A program made the translations under genes and the position numbers. DNA of 64,000 nucleotides from Thermohalobaculum sp039028795 (lineage in GTDB: Bacteria; Pseudomonadota; Alphaproteobacteria; Rhodobacterales; Rhodobacteraceae). The stretch spans positions 50,475 to 114,474 of the forward strand of contig JBCCHJ010000010.1 of the NCBI GenBank assembly GCA_039028795.1. The letters run 5' to 3'. Below are positions 17,102 to 26,309 of the stretch, piece after piece. The stretch's first letter is position 1. Each line of letters begins with the position of its first letter. Under the pieces are notes generated by a model. It made no database searches. It was not told the DNA's origin and worked only from the letters and a program-made list of their open reading frames with translations.

Positions 17102-17662
17102 ATGACTGAACAGACTTTCCCAGGCTGGCACGGCACCACGATCGTTGCCGTCAAAAAGGGTGACAAAGTCGCGATTGCCGGCGACGGCCAGGTGTCGCTT
17201 GGCCAGACTGTGATCAAGGGCAACGCCCGCAAAGTGCGCCGCCTGTCCCCGGGCGGGCATGACGTAATCTGCGGCTTTGCCGGCGCCACGGCGGATGCGT
17301 TCACACTGCTGGAGCGGCTGGAGACCAAGCTGGAGGCATCCCCCGGTCAGTTAACCCGCGCCTGCGTCGAGCTTGCCAAGGATTGGCGCACAGACAAATA
17401 TCTGCGCAATCTGGAAGCCATGCTGATCGTCACGGATGGGTCTGAATTGCTGGTCGTTACCGGGGCCGGGGACGTTTTAGAACCCGAAGGCGGTGTTGCC
17501 GCCATTGGGTCAGGCGGCAACTATGCGCTGGCGGCTGCCCGCGCTATGGCCGATATGGATCTGGACGCGGAAACAGCAGCCAAGAAGGCTTTGGAAATTG
17601 CAGCATCGATCTGCGTCTATACTAACGGAAACGCCGTTCTAGAGGTGATTTCAGCGTTCTAA
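17102..17662 (+). CDS. hslV: ATP-dependent protease peptidase subunit HslV
   Basis: Proteolytic core of the HslUV protease, a double hexamer with an N-terminal threonine nucleophile, 186 residues. The conserved TTIVAV stretch begins at Thr12, so an 11-residue propeptide (ending WHG) must be removed to free the nucleophile, as usual in alphaproteobacteria. GDGQVSLGQTV and the GSGGNYALAAARA block are intact. Ribosome site GGAGACGCAT precedes ATG. The ATPase partner hslU lies 1.2 kb downstream, separated by a membrane protein gene. Confidence 0.97.
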   Translation: MTEQTFPGWHGTTIVAVKKGDKVAIAGDGQVSLGQTVIKGNARKVRRLSPGGHDVICGFAGATADAFTLLERLETKLEASPGQLTRACVELAKDWRTDKYLRNLEAMLIVTDGSELLVVTGAGDVLEPEGGVAAIGSGGNYALAAARAMADMDLDAETAAKKALEIAASICVYTNGNAVLEVISAF

Positions 17663-17795
17663 CCCCAAGCTTCCCGTTAAGACTTGGCACACGTCTCATG
17701 GTGGTAATCAAAGCTTTCGTGATAGCGCCAAACGTGTCTTTACCATCCTGCCTCATTTGTGCCACATTCCACGCGGGGGAGACGGGAGCGAGAGT

Positions 17796-18848
17796 ATGGC
17801 GGACGGCGGTTCGGTAGTGAAAACGCCACGAGTTGACCCGGCAGGCCGACCTCTGGAAGGCCGCAAACAGCAGGCATTGACTGCTCTGTCCATCGTGGTC
17901 AGCTGGATCTGCTTCACGTTTCTGATTTTCTGGGCAACCCGAGGCGCCGGTCCCGAACTTCCAGCGCGGTTCTTTGCGGGCATGTCCTGCGTGGCCTGGC
18001 TGTGCGCCGAGGCATTTGGCCGGGGACGGGGCTTGGTTTGGCCCGCCAGCGCGCTTGCGATCGCCGGATCACTTTCACTTGGTTTCTCGGTCGGCCTTGC
18101 GACATCGCATCTGCGCGACCCCGACATCGTTGCCGGTATTGCCATCATCACTGGCGTCGGCGCGATCAGCATGGCAACATATCTGTTCCGCTTTCGGCTG
18201 CCTGGACTGGTTTCGCCGATCATCACCTTTTCCATAATCTCGCTCTTCCTCACCAGTTACGGACTGGAAAGCGACGGGTTGTCGAAAGTGGAAGGGCTCA
18301 GCCCCCGCGGCATCCTTGCGGCTCTGATCGCGTCTCCGATCTGGATGACCATCTTCGGTCTGCTTGGCGCCTTCATGGTGATTCTGGCCCGCTGGCTGGA
18401 TCTGAATGGCGACGACTTCGGCCTGGCGTCGGCCCGGCCACTGCACCTTGTCGGCGCTGGGATCTGCGCATTGATCATTGGCCGGTTGCTAGGCCTGTTA
18501 CCGCTACCATGGGACTTACTGGGCCTCGGGGTTATCTGGATCGGTGGCTATGTTTGGGCGCTGCGCATCAATCGCGTCGCTGTCCTGATGGCAATTCATC
18601 TCGCCGTGGCCCGGCCGATCGTGATGGGATTGTCCGAGGTCTTCACCGGCGGTGGACTTATGAATTGGTATCTGTCGATGGCAGATTGGTCCATGCTGCT
18701 GACATTAGTCATGCTGGCCGACCTTGTCGTTTGGCCATTCCTGCACCAAGTATCGCTCTCGCGGAACTGGACACTCGGCCCTGGTGGCCGTATTCCGCGC
18801 CCACGTGAAGGCATGGGTTTCTGGTGGCGGTATTGGCCCTATGCCTAA
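17796..18848 (+). CDS. Polytopic membrane protein of unknown function
   Basis: About 350 residues with a polar N-terminus and eight or more hydrophobic segments, several rich in Gly and Ile (LSIVVSWICFTFLIFW, VAGIAIITGVGAISMATYLF, ILAALIASPIWMTIFGLLGAFMVILA, LLGLGVIWIGGYVWAL). I recognise no family motif. It lies between hslV and hslU on the same strand. ATG at 17796 (MADGGSVVK) follows GGGAGCGAG; the hydrophobic part starts about 30 residues later. An in-frame start at 17757 is less likely. Confidence 0.75.
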   Translation: MADGGSVVKTPRVDPAGRPLEGRKQQALTALSIVVSWICFTFLIFWATRGAGPELPARFFAGMSCVAWLCAEAFGRGRGLVWPASALAIAGSLSLGFSVGLATSHLRDPDIVAGIAIITGVGAISMATYLFRFRLPGLVSPIITFSIISLFLTSYGLESDGLSKVEGLSPRGILAALIASPIWMTIFGLLGAFMVILARWLDLNGDDFGLASARPLHLVGAGICALIIGRLLGLLPLPWDLLGLGVIWIGGYVWALRINRVAVLMAIHLAVARPIVMGLSEVFTGGGLMNWYLSMADWSMLLTLVMLADLVVWPFLHQVSLSRNWTLGPGGRIPRPREGMGFWWRYWPYA

Positions 18849-18879
18849 AGCCGACACGGCCAGGCAAATAGGGACTTGA

Positions 18880-20184
18880 ATGACTGATCTCACCCCGCGG
18901 GAAATCGTTTCCGAACTCGACCGTTTCATCATCGGCCAAAAGGACGCCAAACGGGCGGTAGCCGTCGCCCTACGCAACCGTTGGCGGCGGCAGCAATTGG
19001 ATGCCGAGATGCAGGCAGAGATCCACCCTAAGAACATTCTGATGATCGGGCCGACAGGTGTGGGGAAGACCGAGATTTCGCGACGTCTGGCGAAACTGGC
19101 CAACGCGCCCTTTTTGAAGGTCGAGGCAACCAAGTTTACCGAGGTCGGCTATGTCGGGCGCGATGTCGAACAGATCATCCGCGACCTGGTCGAATCCGCC
19201 ATCGTCATGATCCGTGAAACCAAGCGCGACGCCCTACGCACAAAGGCCCACGACGCCGCCGAAGGCCGGGTGATCGATGCTTTGGTCAAAGGCGACAGTT
19301 CCGACGCCACGCGCAATTTTTTCCGCACGAAATTACGCAATAACGATCTGGACGATCAGGAAATCGAACTGGAGATCGCCGATACCTCGAACCCGATGCC
19401 CTTCATGGACATCCCCGGCGGCGGCGGCCAGATGGGAATTGCAAATCTCGGCGATCTGTTCGGGAAAGCGTTCTCCGGGCGCACCAAAACTGTGAAAACC
19501 ACGGTGGCGGACAGCTACAAGATGTTGATCGATGAAGAGGCCGACAAGCTGATCGACCAAGACGTCATCACGCGCGAGGCGATCGAGGCGGTCGAACAAA
19601 ACGGCATCGTCTTCCTGGACGAAATCGACAAAGTCTGCGCCCGGGCGGAAACCCGCGGGGCGGATGTGTCGCGCGAAGGCGTGCAGCGGGACCTGCTGCC
19701 GCTGATCGAAGGCACCACTGTCAGCACCAAGCACGGCGCGGTAAACACGGACCACATCCTCTTCATCGCGTCCGGCGCGTTTCACATCGCCAAGCCCTCA
19801 GACTTGCTGCCCGAATTGCAGGGCCGGCTGCCGATCAGGGTGGAGCTGCGCGCCCTGACCGAAGAAGACTTCCGCCGAATCCTAACAGAAACCGACAACG
19901 CACTAACCGGACAATACGCAGCCTTGATGGGAACCGAAGGCGTCAATGTCTGCTTTTCGGATGACGGCATCGCGGCCCTGGCCCGCATTGCTGCCGAGGT
20001 CAATGCGCAGGTCGAAAACATCGGTGCCCGCCGCTTGCACACGGTTCTGGAACGGGTATTCGAAGATCTCTCGTTCAGCGCCCCTGAACGCGACGGTGAA
20101 GAGGTCACCGTAGATGCCGCGATGGTAGAGGAACAGTTGGGCGATCTGGCCAGGTCCACTGATGTCAGCCGATATGTGTTGTAG
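18880..20184 (+). CDS. hslU: ATP-dependent protease ATPase subunit HslU
   Basis: AAA+ unfoldase that feeds proteins into HslV, 434 residues. Walker A GPTGVGKT is at 57-64, the pore loop GYVG is near 91, Walker B IVFLDEIDK is near 242-250, and the sensor II arginine lies in IGARRLHTVLE. The intermediate domain is present between them (LDDQEIELEIADTS). The C-terminal end SRYVL is the short tail that docks in HslV. Start ATG follows GGGACTTGA. Confidence 0.97.
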   Translation: MTDLTPREIVSELDRFIIGQKDAKRAVAVALRNRWRRQQLDAEMQAEIHPKNILMIGPTGVGKTEISRRLAKLANAPFLKVEATKFTEVGYVGRDVEQIIRDLVESAIVMIRETKRDALRTKAHDAAEGRVIDALVKGDSSDATRNFFRTKLRNNDLDDQEIELEIADTSNPMPFMDIPGGGGQMGIANLGDLFGKAFSGRTKTVKTTVADSYKMLIDEEADKLIDQDVITREAIEAVEQNGIVFLDEIDKVCARAETRGADVSREGVQRDLLPLIEGTTVSTKHGAVNTDHILFIASGAFHIAKPSDLLPELQGRLPIRVELRALTEEDFRRILTETDNALTGQYAALMGTEGVNVCFSDDGIAALARIAAEVNAQVENIGARRLHTVLERVFEDLSFSAPERDGEEVTVDAAMVEEQLGDLARSTDVSRYVL

Positions 20185-20441
20185 CGGGGTGGGTTCTAAC
20201 CAACCCTTCATCCTTCCTTAACCATCACAGCCTAATGTCCCGCCCGTCCATGGACATAAGGTCCGCGCGTTATTGGCGATCATGGCTGGGCCTGGACTAG
20301 GCGACCGCGGTCGTTCTGTTTCTCCGATATCTAACCTTCGGACCTGCCCTGGCGCCCAAGCGGCGTCACTTTCCCGAAAGAGCGCTCAAACCCCCCCGTG
20401 ATTGGTAGGAAGCTCGTCAGCCGCGCGGAGGAGTTATGCGT

Positions 20442-20463
20442 ATGGTGGGCTTCAGCCCACCAT
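20442..20463. terminator. Hairpin with GGGCTTCAGCCC core (copy 1)
   Basis: Nine-base perfect stem ATGGTGGGC / GCCCACCAT around loop TTCA. It overlaps the last base of the DUF3617-like gene and may end its transcript, but no T run follows. A hairpin with the same core occurs at 61448-61465. Confidence 0.55.
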
Positions 20464-20867
20464 CAACACCGCCCCACCCATGTCCCGGTCTGTTTCTCGG
20501 TCACGGTCATGTTCTTGCCGCCCATATTCATGGACACCCAGCCGCGAAACCCTTCGGACGTCACACGATAGCGGGACAGGGCCCAGCCCATATTGGGACC
20601 GGGGCACTTGGTGGTCACCTCGATCCCGCCCTCGGTTGACCTTGCCGTCGCAGGACAGGTCTTCAACGGACCTGGTCCCAGCGGCCCAAGGGGCATCGAT
20701 GCATGGCCCGGGCCCTGCCAACAGATCTCTGCTTGGACCTTCAGATGTTTGACATCGACATTCGGGATCCGGGGCTCAACCGAAACCGTGTAAAGGCCAT
20801 TGCGCAATTCTCCTGCTGCCGCCAGCGCAGGTATAAGGCAAAGGAAAAGAAGCATCGCCATCCGCAT
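20463..20867 (-). CDS. Small exported protein, DUF3617-like
   Basis: About 134 residues with a signal peptide (MRMAMLLFLCLIPALAAA) and a mature part with four Cys and a pattern of DUF3617 proteins: LRNGLYTVSVEPRIPNV, AEICWQGPG, TTKCPGPNMGW and a C-terminal GTWVGRC. The family assignment is by general resemblance and is not certain. It starts 45 bases from, and divergent to, the YaiI gene. The stretch 20185-20462 upstream of its 3' end holds two hairpins (GGTGGGTT..AACCAACCC near 20188 and copy 1 above) and no gene. Confidence 0.7.
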   Translation of the reverse strand: MRMAMLLFLCLIPALAAAGELRNGLYTVSVEPRIPNVDVKHLKVQAEICWQGPGHASMPLGPLGPGPLKTCPATARSTEGGIEVTTKCPGPNMGWALSRYRVTSEGFRGWVSMNMGGKNMTVTEKQTGTWVGRC

Positions 20868-20911
20868 GGGCAAAGCTTGCGCAAAGATCCGATCCACTGC
20901 AAGAGACGACC

Positions 20912-21382
20912 ATGACTCAGATCTACATTGATGCTGATGCCTGCCCCGTCCGGACAGAGACGTTGAAGGTCGCGGACCGGCATGGGTGCAAGGTTTTTGT
21001 CGTTTCGAACGGTGGCATCCGGCCCGACCCTCATCCTCTGGTCGAAACGGTTATCGTCCCAGATGGGCCCGACATCGCCGACAAGTGGATTGCGGACCAG
21101 GTTGGCCCCGGCGATATCTGTGTAACCGGCGACATACCCCTGGCGGCCAAATGCATCGAAGCTGGCGCCAAGGCCCTCAAGCACAATGGCGAAGCGTTCA
21201 CCCAGGCCAATATCGGCAACGCCCTGGCCATGCGGGATCTGATGGCCGATCTGCGCGCCGCCAACCCACTGAACCAAGGCGGGGGCGGCAAATCCTTCTC
21301 CAAAGCCGACCGATCGAGATTCCTCGAAGCGCTCGACAGGGCGGTTCGCGCTGCACAAAGGGATGTCCCCGCAGAAAAGTAG
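20912..21382 (+). CDS. YaiI/YqxD family protein (DUF188)
   Basis: A 156-residue DUF188 protein. The PIN-like start IYIDADACPVRTE and the conserved SNGGIRPDPHPLVETVIVPDGPDIADKWIAD and TGDIPLAA blocks are all present, with several Asp that would bind a metal in a nuclease-type fold. Biochemical role not established. A dispersed repeat with two hairpins lies directly downstream. Confidence 0.93.
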   Translation: MTQIYIDADACPVRTETLKVADRHGCKVFVVSNGGIRPDPHPLVETVIVPDGPDIADKWIADQVGPGDICVTGDIPLAAKCIEAGAKALKHNGEAFTQANIGNALAMRDLMADLRAANPLNQGGGGKSFSKADRSRFLEALDRAVRAAQRDVPAEK

Positions 21383-21395
21383 CGGCCTCATCCCT

Positions 21396-21462
21396 CTTCA
21401 TCTGGCTAAAAATATCTCGGAGGTGTGGAGGCAGAGCCTCCACCCTGGCCCCGCAAGGGCCA
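21396..21462 (+). repeat. Dispersed hairpin repeat, copy A
   Basis: Starts CTTCATCTGGCTAAAAATAT and carries two stems: GTGGAGG / CCTCCAC (21425-21443, loop CAGAG) and TGGCCC / GGGCCA (21446-21462). Its first 25 bases match copies B (56216-56273, opposite strand) and C (63069-63124). It sits between the convergent YaiI and serine hydrolase genes and overlaps neither in full. Confidence 0.85.
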
Positions 21463-21468
21463 TCCAAT

Positions 21469-22608
21469 TCATGCCGCGTATACCGCTCTTTCATAGGCCT
21501 GATAGGTTTGTTGGAACCTTGGCTCTACGAACGGCAGAGACTGGGTCATGATCACAGCAGCTAAATCTTTTGCCGGGTCGATCCAGTAATGGGTGTTGCA
21601 AACGCCCGCCCAGCTTTGCGTGCCCGCGCTTCGCATGCCCGGGATATCCACCTCGGTTCGCACAAAGGCAAAGCTGTGCGTTGTCCCCTCCGGCAGCTCG
21701 ACATCCGCCGTCAACGGCGGTGCGACAGTTACCATTTTCTGGAATTTTTTGCCCTGCATCTGATCTGCCGTCATCTCCACGACGGAGTCAGTGCTCAAAA
21801 TCCGACGGCCGTCCAGTTCACCGCCATTCAGAACCATGCGCAGGAACCGCATGTAGTCCGGCGCAGTGGAATACAGCGCATGGCCCATGCCGTAGACTTC
21901 CGGTTGCGGTGGCGGGGCCAGCTCGAACACGGCGAAGGAACCGTCCGTGCCACGCATCGACACATCGCACAGGCGATCCGCCAATCCATCCGGCTCGAAT
22001 GCCGTGTCCGCCATCCCCAGCGGATCGAAGATCTCGGCCTGGCAGAAAACATCGATACGGCGGCCATCCACGGCCTCGACCACCTGGCCCAGCCAATCAA
22101 TGCTTGGGCCATATCCCCACTGCGTGCCGGGATCCGAGGTCAGCGCATAAGACATCAAAGAAGCTTTGGTTCCTGACAGGATTGTCGGATTTCCGGTGAC
22201 CTCCAGGTATTTCGGGACGTCCGGGTTCCAGAACTCATACTCCAGCCCGCTGGTGTGCGTCGCCAGGTGCCTTATGGTCGCGATGGTTGCCTGAGGCCGC
22301 AGCTTCGGCGTATCGCCGTCCCATCCTTCCAGCACCTGTAGGTCGTTCCAGGCTGGGGTGATTTCGGCCACCGGTGTGTCCATGGACAGCTTGCCTTGAT
22401 CAATCAAGATCATCGCCGCGACAGATCCGATCGCCTTGGTCATCGAAAATATCCGGAACGCCGTATCTTCACCGGCTGGGCGGCCCGCAGCCGCGTCTCC
22501 CGCCGCCCCGCTGAAGGTTATCCCTGCGGCATTCCCGGCCATCGCCACGACAAACGGCACATCCTGAGCACTAACAGCCTGATCGAGTACGCCTTGAATA
22601 TCGGACAT
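21469..22608 (-). CDS. Serine hydrolase, class C beta-lactamase fold (esterase family VIII-like)
   Basis: 379 residues with the SxxK motif FSMTKAI (Ser55, Lys58) and a Tyr at 166 in QWGYGPSIDW, close to the YxN/YxS motif of this fold; a clear KTG is not seen, replaced near the end by QSWAGVCNTHYWID. Such proteins are esterases or peptidases more often than beta-lactamases. No signal peptide is evident, so it is probably cytoplasmic. Stand-alone gene. Confidence 0.88.
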   Translation of the reverse strand: MSDIQGVLDQAVSAQDVPFVVAMAGNAAGITFSGAAGDAAAGRPAGEDTAFRIFSMTKAIGSVAAMILIDQGKLSMDTPVAEITPAWNDLQVLEGWDGDTPKLRPQATIATIRHLATHTSGLEYEFWNPDVPKYLEVTGNPTILSGTKASLMSYALTSDPGTQWGYGPSIDWLGQVVEAVDGRRIDVFCQAEIFDPLGMADTAFEPDGLADRLCDVSMRGTDGSFAVFELAPPPQPEVYGMGHALYSTAPDYMRFLRMVLNGGELDGRRILSTDSVVEMTADQMQGKKFQKMVTVAPPLTADVELPEGTTHSFAFVRTEVDIPGMRSAGTQSWAGVCNTHYWIDPAKDLAAVIMTQSLPFVEPRFQQTYQAYERAVYAA

Positions 22609-22780
22609 TCTTACCCTCCCAAATAATTGTGCTGCCCAAGACGGGCCTCTGGAAATGGTCTTGAGAGAAATGTTAACGGCGCAGGTCGCGTCAGATCAAC
22701 TGATGCGTGGACCGGATAGTCGCGTATTGCCCTGCAATGCACTTTCTGCTGCGTCGTCACCCCCGCTGGGTGCAAGGCAT

Positions 22781-23440
22781 CTATCGCCGTTTTTTCAGAT
22801 AGACGTAGAACGCCCCGGCTCCGCCGTGCTTCTGGTGTGCTTGGTATACGCCGACAATCGAGCGGCCAAGCGGCGAGGCGCGCAGCCATCCCGGTAGCGA
22901 TTCCCTAAGGACGCCCTTCCCACGGCCAGGCGTCATGAAGTCTACATCATCCTGGCGACCACCCTTGCCGGTGATCACCAGCACGACGCGGCACCCCCGT
23001 GATAAGGCATCTGCCAAAAAGGTCAGGCACGCCCGGTGGGCCCTTTCCGCCGACATCCCATGCAGATCAATAGTGGCATCGGGGGTACGGCCGCCCTTGC
23101 GCAAGCGGTCCGAAGTTCGCCTGTCCAAACCCGCTTCGGGCTTCCCGACGGGTCCGACTTCCGGCCCCAGCAAATTCGCCGAGTGCCTTTGCCTGACCGG
23201 AGCCATGGGTTTCGCAGGCTTCACAATACGGGTCGGTTGCGGCTGTACTTCTGCGGGACGCACCGCGTCTTTAGGCGCCGTGACTACACTGATTTCCGGT
23301 GCATCGGGGACCGGGTCTGCATGCCGGGCGCCTGAGCGGCTGCGCATCCGCTCGGTCGTCGCCGCAACGCGTTCCCATAACCTTCGCTCGTCTGGGCCCA
23401 GCAGGCGCCGCCCGCGGCGGGGTTTATCGGGACCGCTCAT
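22781..23440 (-). CDS. Smr-domain protein
   Basis: 219 residues. The N-terminal half is basic and low in order (RRGRRLLGPDERRLWERV, then Pro/Arg-rich). The C-terminal Smr domain has the two signatures ATIDLHGMSAERAH and VVLVITGKGGR. Smr domains act on nucleic acid, often as endonucleases rescuing stalled ribosomes or handling branched DNA. Starts 20 bases after the Tim44-like gene and probably forms one operon with it. In relatives a lytic transglycosylase gene (mltA) usually lies between these two; it is not here. Confidence 0.9.
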   Translation of the reverse strand: MSGPDKPRRGRRLLGPDERRLWERVAATTERMRSRSGARHADPVPDAPEISVVTAPKDAVRPAEVQPQPTRIVKPAKPMAPVRQRHSANLLGPEVGPVGKPEAGLDRRTSDRLRKGGRTPDATIDLHGMSAERAHRACLTFLADALSRGCRVVLVITGKGGRQDDVDFMTPGRGKGVLRESLPGWLRASPLGRSIVGVYQAHQKHGGAGAFYVYLKKRR

Positions 23441-23459
23441 GTGACCGGGACACTGGCGC

Positions 23460-24125
23460 TTAACCGCCGGTGCCGGTCAGCTGCCAGTTTGGATCAGACG
23501 AGCCCATAACCCGGCTGAATGTCCACTGATCCGACTGACGACGAATTTCGTTCGGATCGCCTTCGACGACTCGGTTCTCTGCATCGCGCACGGCTGTGAT
23601 CAACTCTCCGACGAACCGCACGGTGACGTCGGCGACGCGGGTGCCTTCATCGAAGTTCACTTCGTCAACATCCGCTTCACGAACACCGATGAAGCGTGCC
23701 TCGACGCGCAGGCCCTCGGCCTCGCGGGCGGAAATCCCCGCCTCGAACGCCGCATAGACGTCATCGGCGAGCAGCGCTTTTAACGTACCGCGATCGCCTT
23801 CTTCGTAGGCCATCAGGATCATTTCATATGCACCGCGTGCGCCATCGACGAAACCACGAACGTCGAAGCCAGGCTCGATTTCCCGAATGCCGGCCAGGGC
23901 CGCCCGGGATTGTTCGGCAAGGCCTTCATCCGCGAGCTCAACCTCTTCCGGGGGAATATCGGGGACGGCAACCGGCCCTGACGGTTGAGCCCGCTCGACA
24001 GTGCTTTGGATACCGTCCCGTGTTGGTTCATGACCTGTGCGTGTGCCGATGACGGTCTTCAGCCGGTAGAGCACAATGGCCGCCAGCGCACACAGCACCA
24101 GAAGTTCGATCAGCTCTCCGCTCAT
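23460..24125 (-). CDS. Tim44/TimA-family adaptor protein
   Basis: 221 residues. One membrane helix at the N-terminus (LIELLVLCALAAIVLYRL), a polar linker, and a Tim44-like domain from about residue 90 (FDVRGFVDGARGAYEMILMAYEEGDRGTLKALLADDVYAAFEAGI...) ending in the usual WTFSRVMGSSDPNWQLTGTG. In alphaproteobacteria TimA is a membrane-anchored relative of the mitochondrial import adaptor; its bacterial role is poorly defined. Divergent from fxsA, close to secB. Confidence 0.93.
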   Translation of the reverse strand: MSGELIELLVLCALAAIVLYRLKTVIGTRTGHEPTRDGIQSTVERAQPSGPVAVPDIPPEEVELADEGLAEQSRAALAGIREIEPGFDVRGFVDGARGAYEMILMAYEEGDRGTLKALLADDVYAAFEAGISAREAEGLRVEARFIGVREADVDEVNFDEGTRVADVTVRFVGELITAVRDAENRVVEGDPNEIRRQSDQWTFSRVMGSSDPNWQLTGTGG

Positions 24126-24279
24126 ACTGCGTACCCTTTCGCATTCCTAAACCAGGTCCGATGCCGGCTTTTATACCGGGATCATTGTAAACCGGTGGTG
24201 TTCGACCTTATTTAGGGTCAATGTCGTTCAGAGTCTACGTAACAGCCGCGACACCTTGCGGCATGCGGCAGAGGACCCA

Positions 24280-24804
24280 ATGCGCCTCTTTTTGATCCTT
24301 TTGGCCGTTCCAGTCATTGAAATCGGCCTATTCATTGAAATTGGCGGATGGCTGGGAACCTGGCCGACGATCGGACTGGTCGTCCTAACTGCCTTGATCG
24401 GATCAATTTTATTGCGGCAGCAGGGTGTGGCAGCGCTGCGCGACTTCCAGGGACGGCTTGCCGCCGGTGAGAATCCCGGGCGATTGCTGGCCGATGGTGC
24501 AATGATTCTGGTGGCTGGCGCCCTATTGCTGACGCCGGGGTTCTTTACCGACGCGGTTGGCTTCCTTCTGCTGATCCCAGGTATACGCAGGGCACTTTGG
24601 AACTGGGGCAAAAAGCATATCAAGCCAGTGCAGGGCCAAACCTTCGCCAGTGGCGGTGCCACCTGGCATTTTCAAACCGGTGGCCACAGCAGCCATCCCG
24701 GAGGTCAAACTGTCGACGGCACCTATTCCGAGGCAGAGCCAGAGCCGGAAGCACGACCTGAAACCCCGCATTTGAACAAGGACAAAAGCGGTCCTGTCGC
24801 ATAG
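24280..24804 (+). CDS. fxsA: FxsA-family membrane protein
   Basis: 174 residues. Two or three membrane segments (FLILLAVPVIEIGLFIEIGG, IGLVVLTALIGSILL, MILVAGALLLTPGFFTDAVGFLLLIP) in the FxsA pattern, with the conserved TPGFFTDAVG motif, and a long polar C-terminal tail. FxsA modulates phage exclusion in E. coli; its normal job is unknown. ATG 24280 follows GAGGA; the upstream TTG at 24256 would add eight residues. Lies 58 bases before secB, same strand. Confidence 0.92.
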   Translation: MRLFLILLAVPVIEIGLFIEIGGWLGTWPTIGLVVLTALIGSILLRQQGVAALRDFQGRLAAGENPGRLLADGAMILVAGALLLTPGFFTDAVGFLLLIPGIRRALWNWGKKHIKPVQGQTFASGGATWHFQTGGHSSHPGGQTVDGTYSEAEPEPEARPETPHLNKDKSGPVA

Positions 24805-24862
24805 ACGGCAATGATCCGATCTGTTAGGTCCCCGCCAATCACGGTGCAAAGGGAAATGATAA

Positions 24863-25384
24863 ATGTCGGACGAGACCACCAACGCCGGAGCAGATGCCGC
24901 AGCCCCTCAGACGCCGCCCGAAGTGCGGATAGTCACGCATTACATCCGCGACCTGTCCTTCGAAAACGTCGCAGCACAGGAAGGCAAGGTCAGCACTGGC
25001 ACTCCGGAGATTAACGTAACCGTCAATATGGATGCCGGATCGGTTGGGGAAAACCGCTATCAGATCGGCATGAAAATCAATGCCGCGGCGAAGACGCCCG
25101 AAACGACGCGGTTTGTCGTTGAACTGGACTATGTCGGCGTCTTCGACATCATGCACGTTCCGCAGGAACACATTCATCCCTTCCTTTTCATCGAATGCCC
25201 CCGGCAGATCCTGCCCTATGCCCGACGGGTGATTTCGGATGTGACGCGGGATGGCGGGTATCCTCCGTTGATGCTGGACAATGTCGACTTCGCACAGCTT
25301 TATCGTGCCAAACTGGCCGAGCTGCAGGCCAAGCAAGAAGCAGGCGGAGGAGGAAATGGCGCGGAAACTCCGCCCGTTGCATAA
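24863..25384 (+). CDS. secB: Protein-export chaperone SecB
   Basis: Cytoplasmic chaperone that keeps preproteins unfolded and hands them to SecA. 173 residues, with the conserved YIRDLSFENVAA, FVVELDYVGVFDI, CPRQILPYARRVISDVTRDGGYPPLMLDNVDFAQLY core and a Gly/Glu-rich tail. The AAA ATPase gene starts six bases after its stop. Confidence 0.96.
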   Translation: MSDETTNAGADAAAPQTPPEVRIVTHYIRDLSFENVAAQEGKVSTGTPEINVTVNMDAGSVGENRYQIGMKINAAAKTPETTRFVVELDYVGVFDIMHVPQEHIHPFLFIECPRQILPYARRVISDVTRDGGYPPLMLDNVDFAQLYRAKLAELQAKQEAGGGGNGAETPPVA

Positions 25385-25390
25385 TCGCTG

Positions 25391-26170
25391 ATGGCGCGCC
25401 GGAATCGAAAGACCAATCTTCCGGCGCCATTCCTGCAGCGGCTTTGGGTCGACGGGGCCCTAGACCCAGGCTTGGGCTACCCGTTCAATTTACCGTGGCT
25501 GTCAGGCAGCTTCGAGCTGGAATTCACCACACCGATCACCATCATCATTGGCGAAAACGGCACCGGAAAATCGAGCCTGATCGAAGCGGTTGCGGCCTTA
25601 TCCGGATATGACGAGGCCGGCGGCGGCAAAGGATATATGCCCGTCGATCATTCAAATGCCATTGATCGAAGCGGGGCCGAGCTTAGATCCATTTTGCGCG
25701 CGGGTTGGTTACCCAAGGTGACCAACGGTTGGTTCTTCAGGGCGGAATCTTTCTTCTCCGTTGCCCGGTATTTGGATGAAGCTGCACGCGAGTCTGGCGG
25801 CGCTCCACCTGATTTCCTGTCTTGGTCCCACGGCGAAGGATTTCTGACCTTCTTCGAGGAACGGATGTCCCGCCAAGGCATCTACTTCATGGATGAGCCG
25901 GAAAGCGCCCTATCCCCAAAGCGGCAGATGGAGCTTTTGCGCATCCTGCATCGGATCGGCGAAAGCGCGGTTTCCCAGGTGATCATGGCGACTCATTCGC
26001 CCTTGCTGATGGCGCTGCCCGGGGCGCGGGTCATCGAGATAACACGCCGCGGTTTTCAGGAAGCAGACTACCGCGACAGCATGCACTTTCGGATGTATCA
26101 GGCGTTCACGATCGATCCGGAAGAGTTCGTCCGCGAAGCCCTGGCGGGAACGGAAGATTCGATGCTCTAA
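25391..26170 (+). CDS. Stand-alone AAA/ABC-type ATPase
   Basis: 259 residues. Walker A GENGTGKS is at 54-61, Walker B IYFMDEPESALSP near 163, and ATHSPLLMALPG near the C-terminus; between them lies SWSHGEG, a degenerate ABC signature. This is the compact AAA_21/AAA_15-type ATPase related to OLD and RecF-like SMC heads, often found alone. It follows secB by six bases, so it may be co-translated with it, but no functional link is known to me. Role unknown. Confidence 0.9.
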   Translation: MARRNRKTNLPAPFLQRLWVDGALDPGLGYPFNLPWLSGSFELEFTTPITIIIGENGTGKSSLIEAVAALSGYDEAGGGKGYMPVDHSNAIDRSGAELRSILRAGWLPKVTNGWFFRAESFFSVARYLDEAARESGGAPPDFLSWSHGEGFLTFFEERMSRQGIYFMDEPESALSPKRQMELLRILHRIGESAVSQVIMATHSPLLMALPGARVIEITRRGFQEADYRDSMHFRMYQAFTIDPEEFVREALAGTEDSML

Positions 26171-26233
26171 GCAGTTTGCCCGCACAGTGATCTTGGTTTG
26201 CTTCGGAATTGGTGTCCTTGGCACAAGCGTTAG

Positions 26234-26261
26234 CTGCGCCGCCCATCTTCCGGGGGCGCAG
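26234..26261. terminator. Hairpin between convergent genes
   Basis: Stem CTGCGCC (26234-26240) with GGCGCAG (26255-26261), loop of 14 bases, in the 139-base gap between the AAA ATPase gene and the minus-strand enolase gene. A modest T-rich stretch follows on the plus strand. Confidence 0.45.
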
Positions 26262-26309
26262 TTAGTATTTCAACTTTGCTTGGGCAAGATCGACCGCATT
26301 AGGGCGCCA

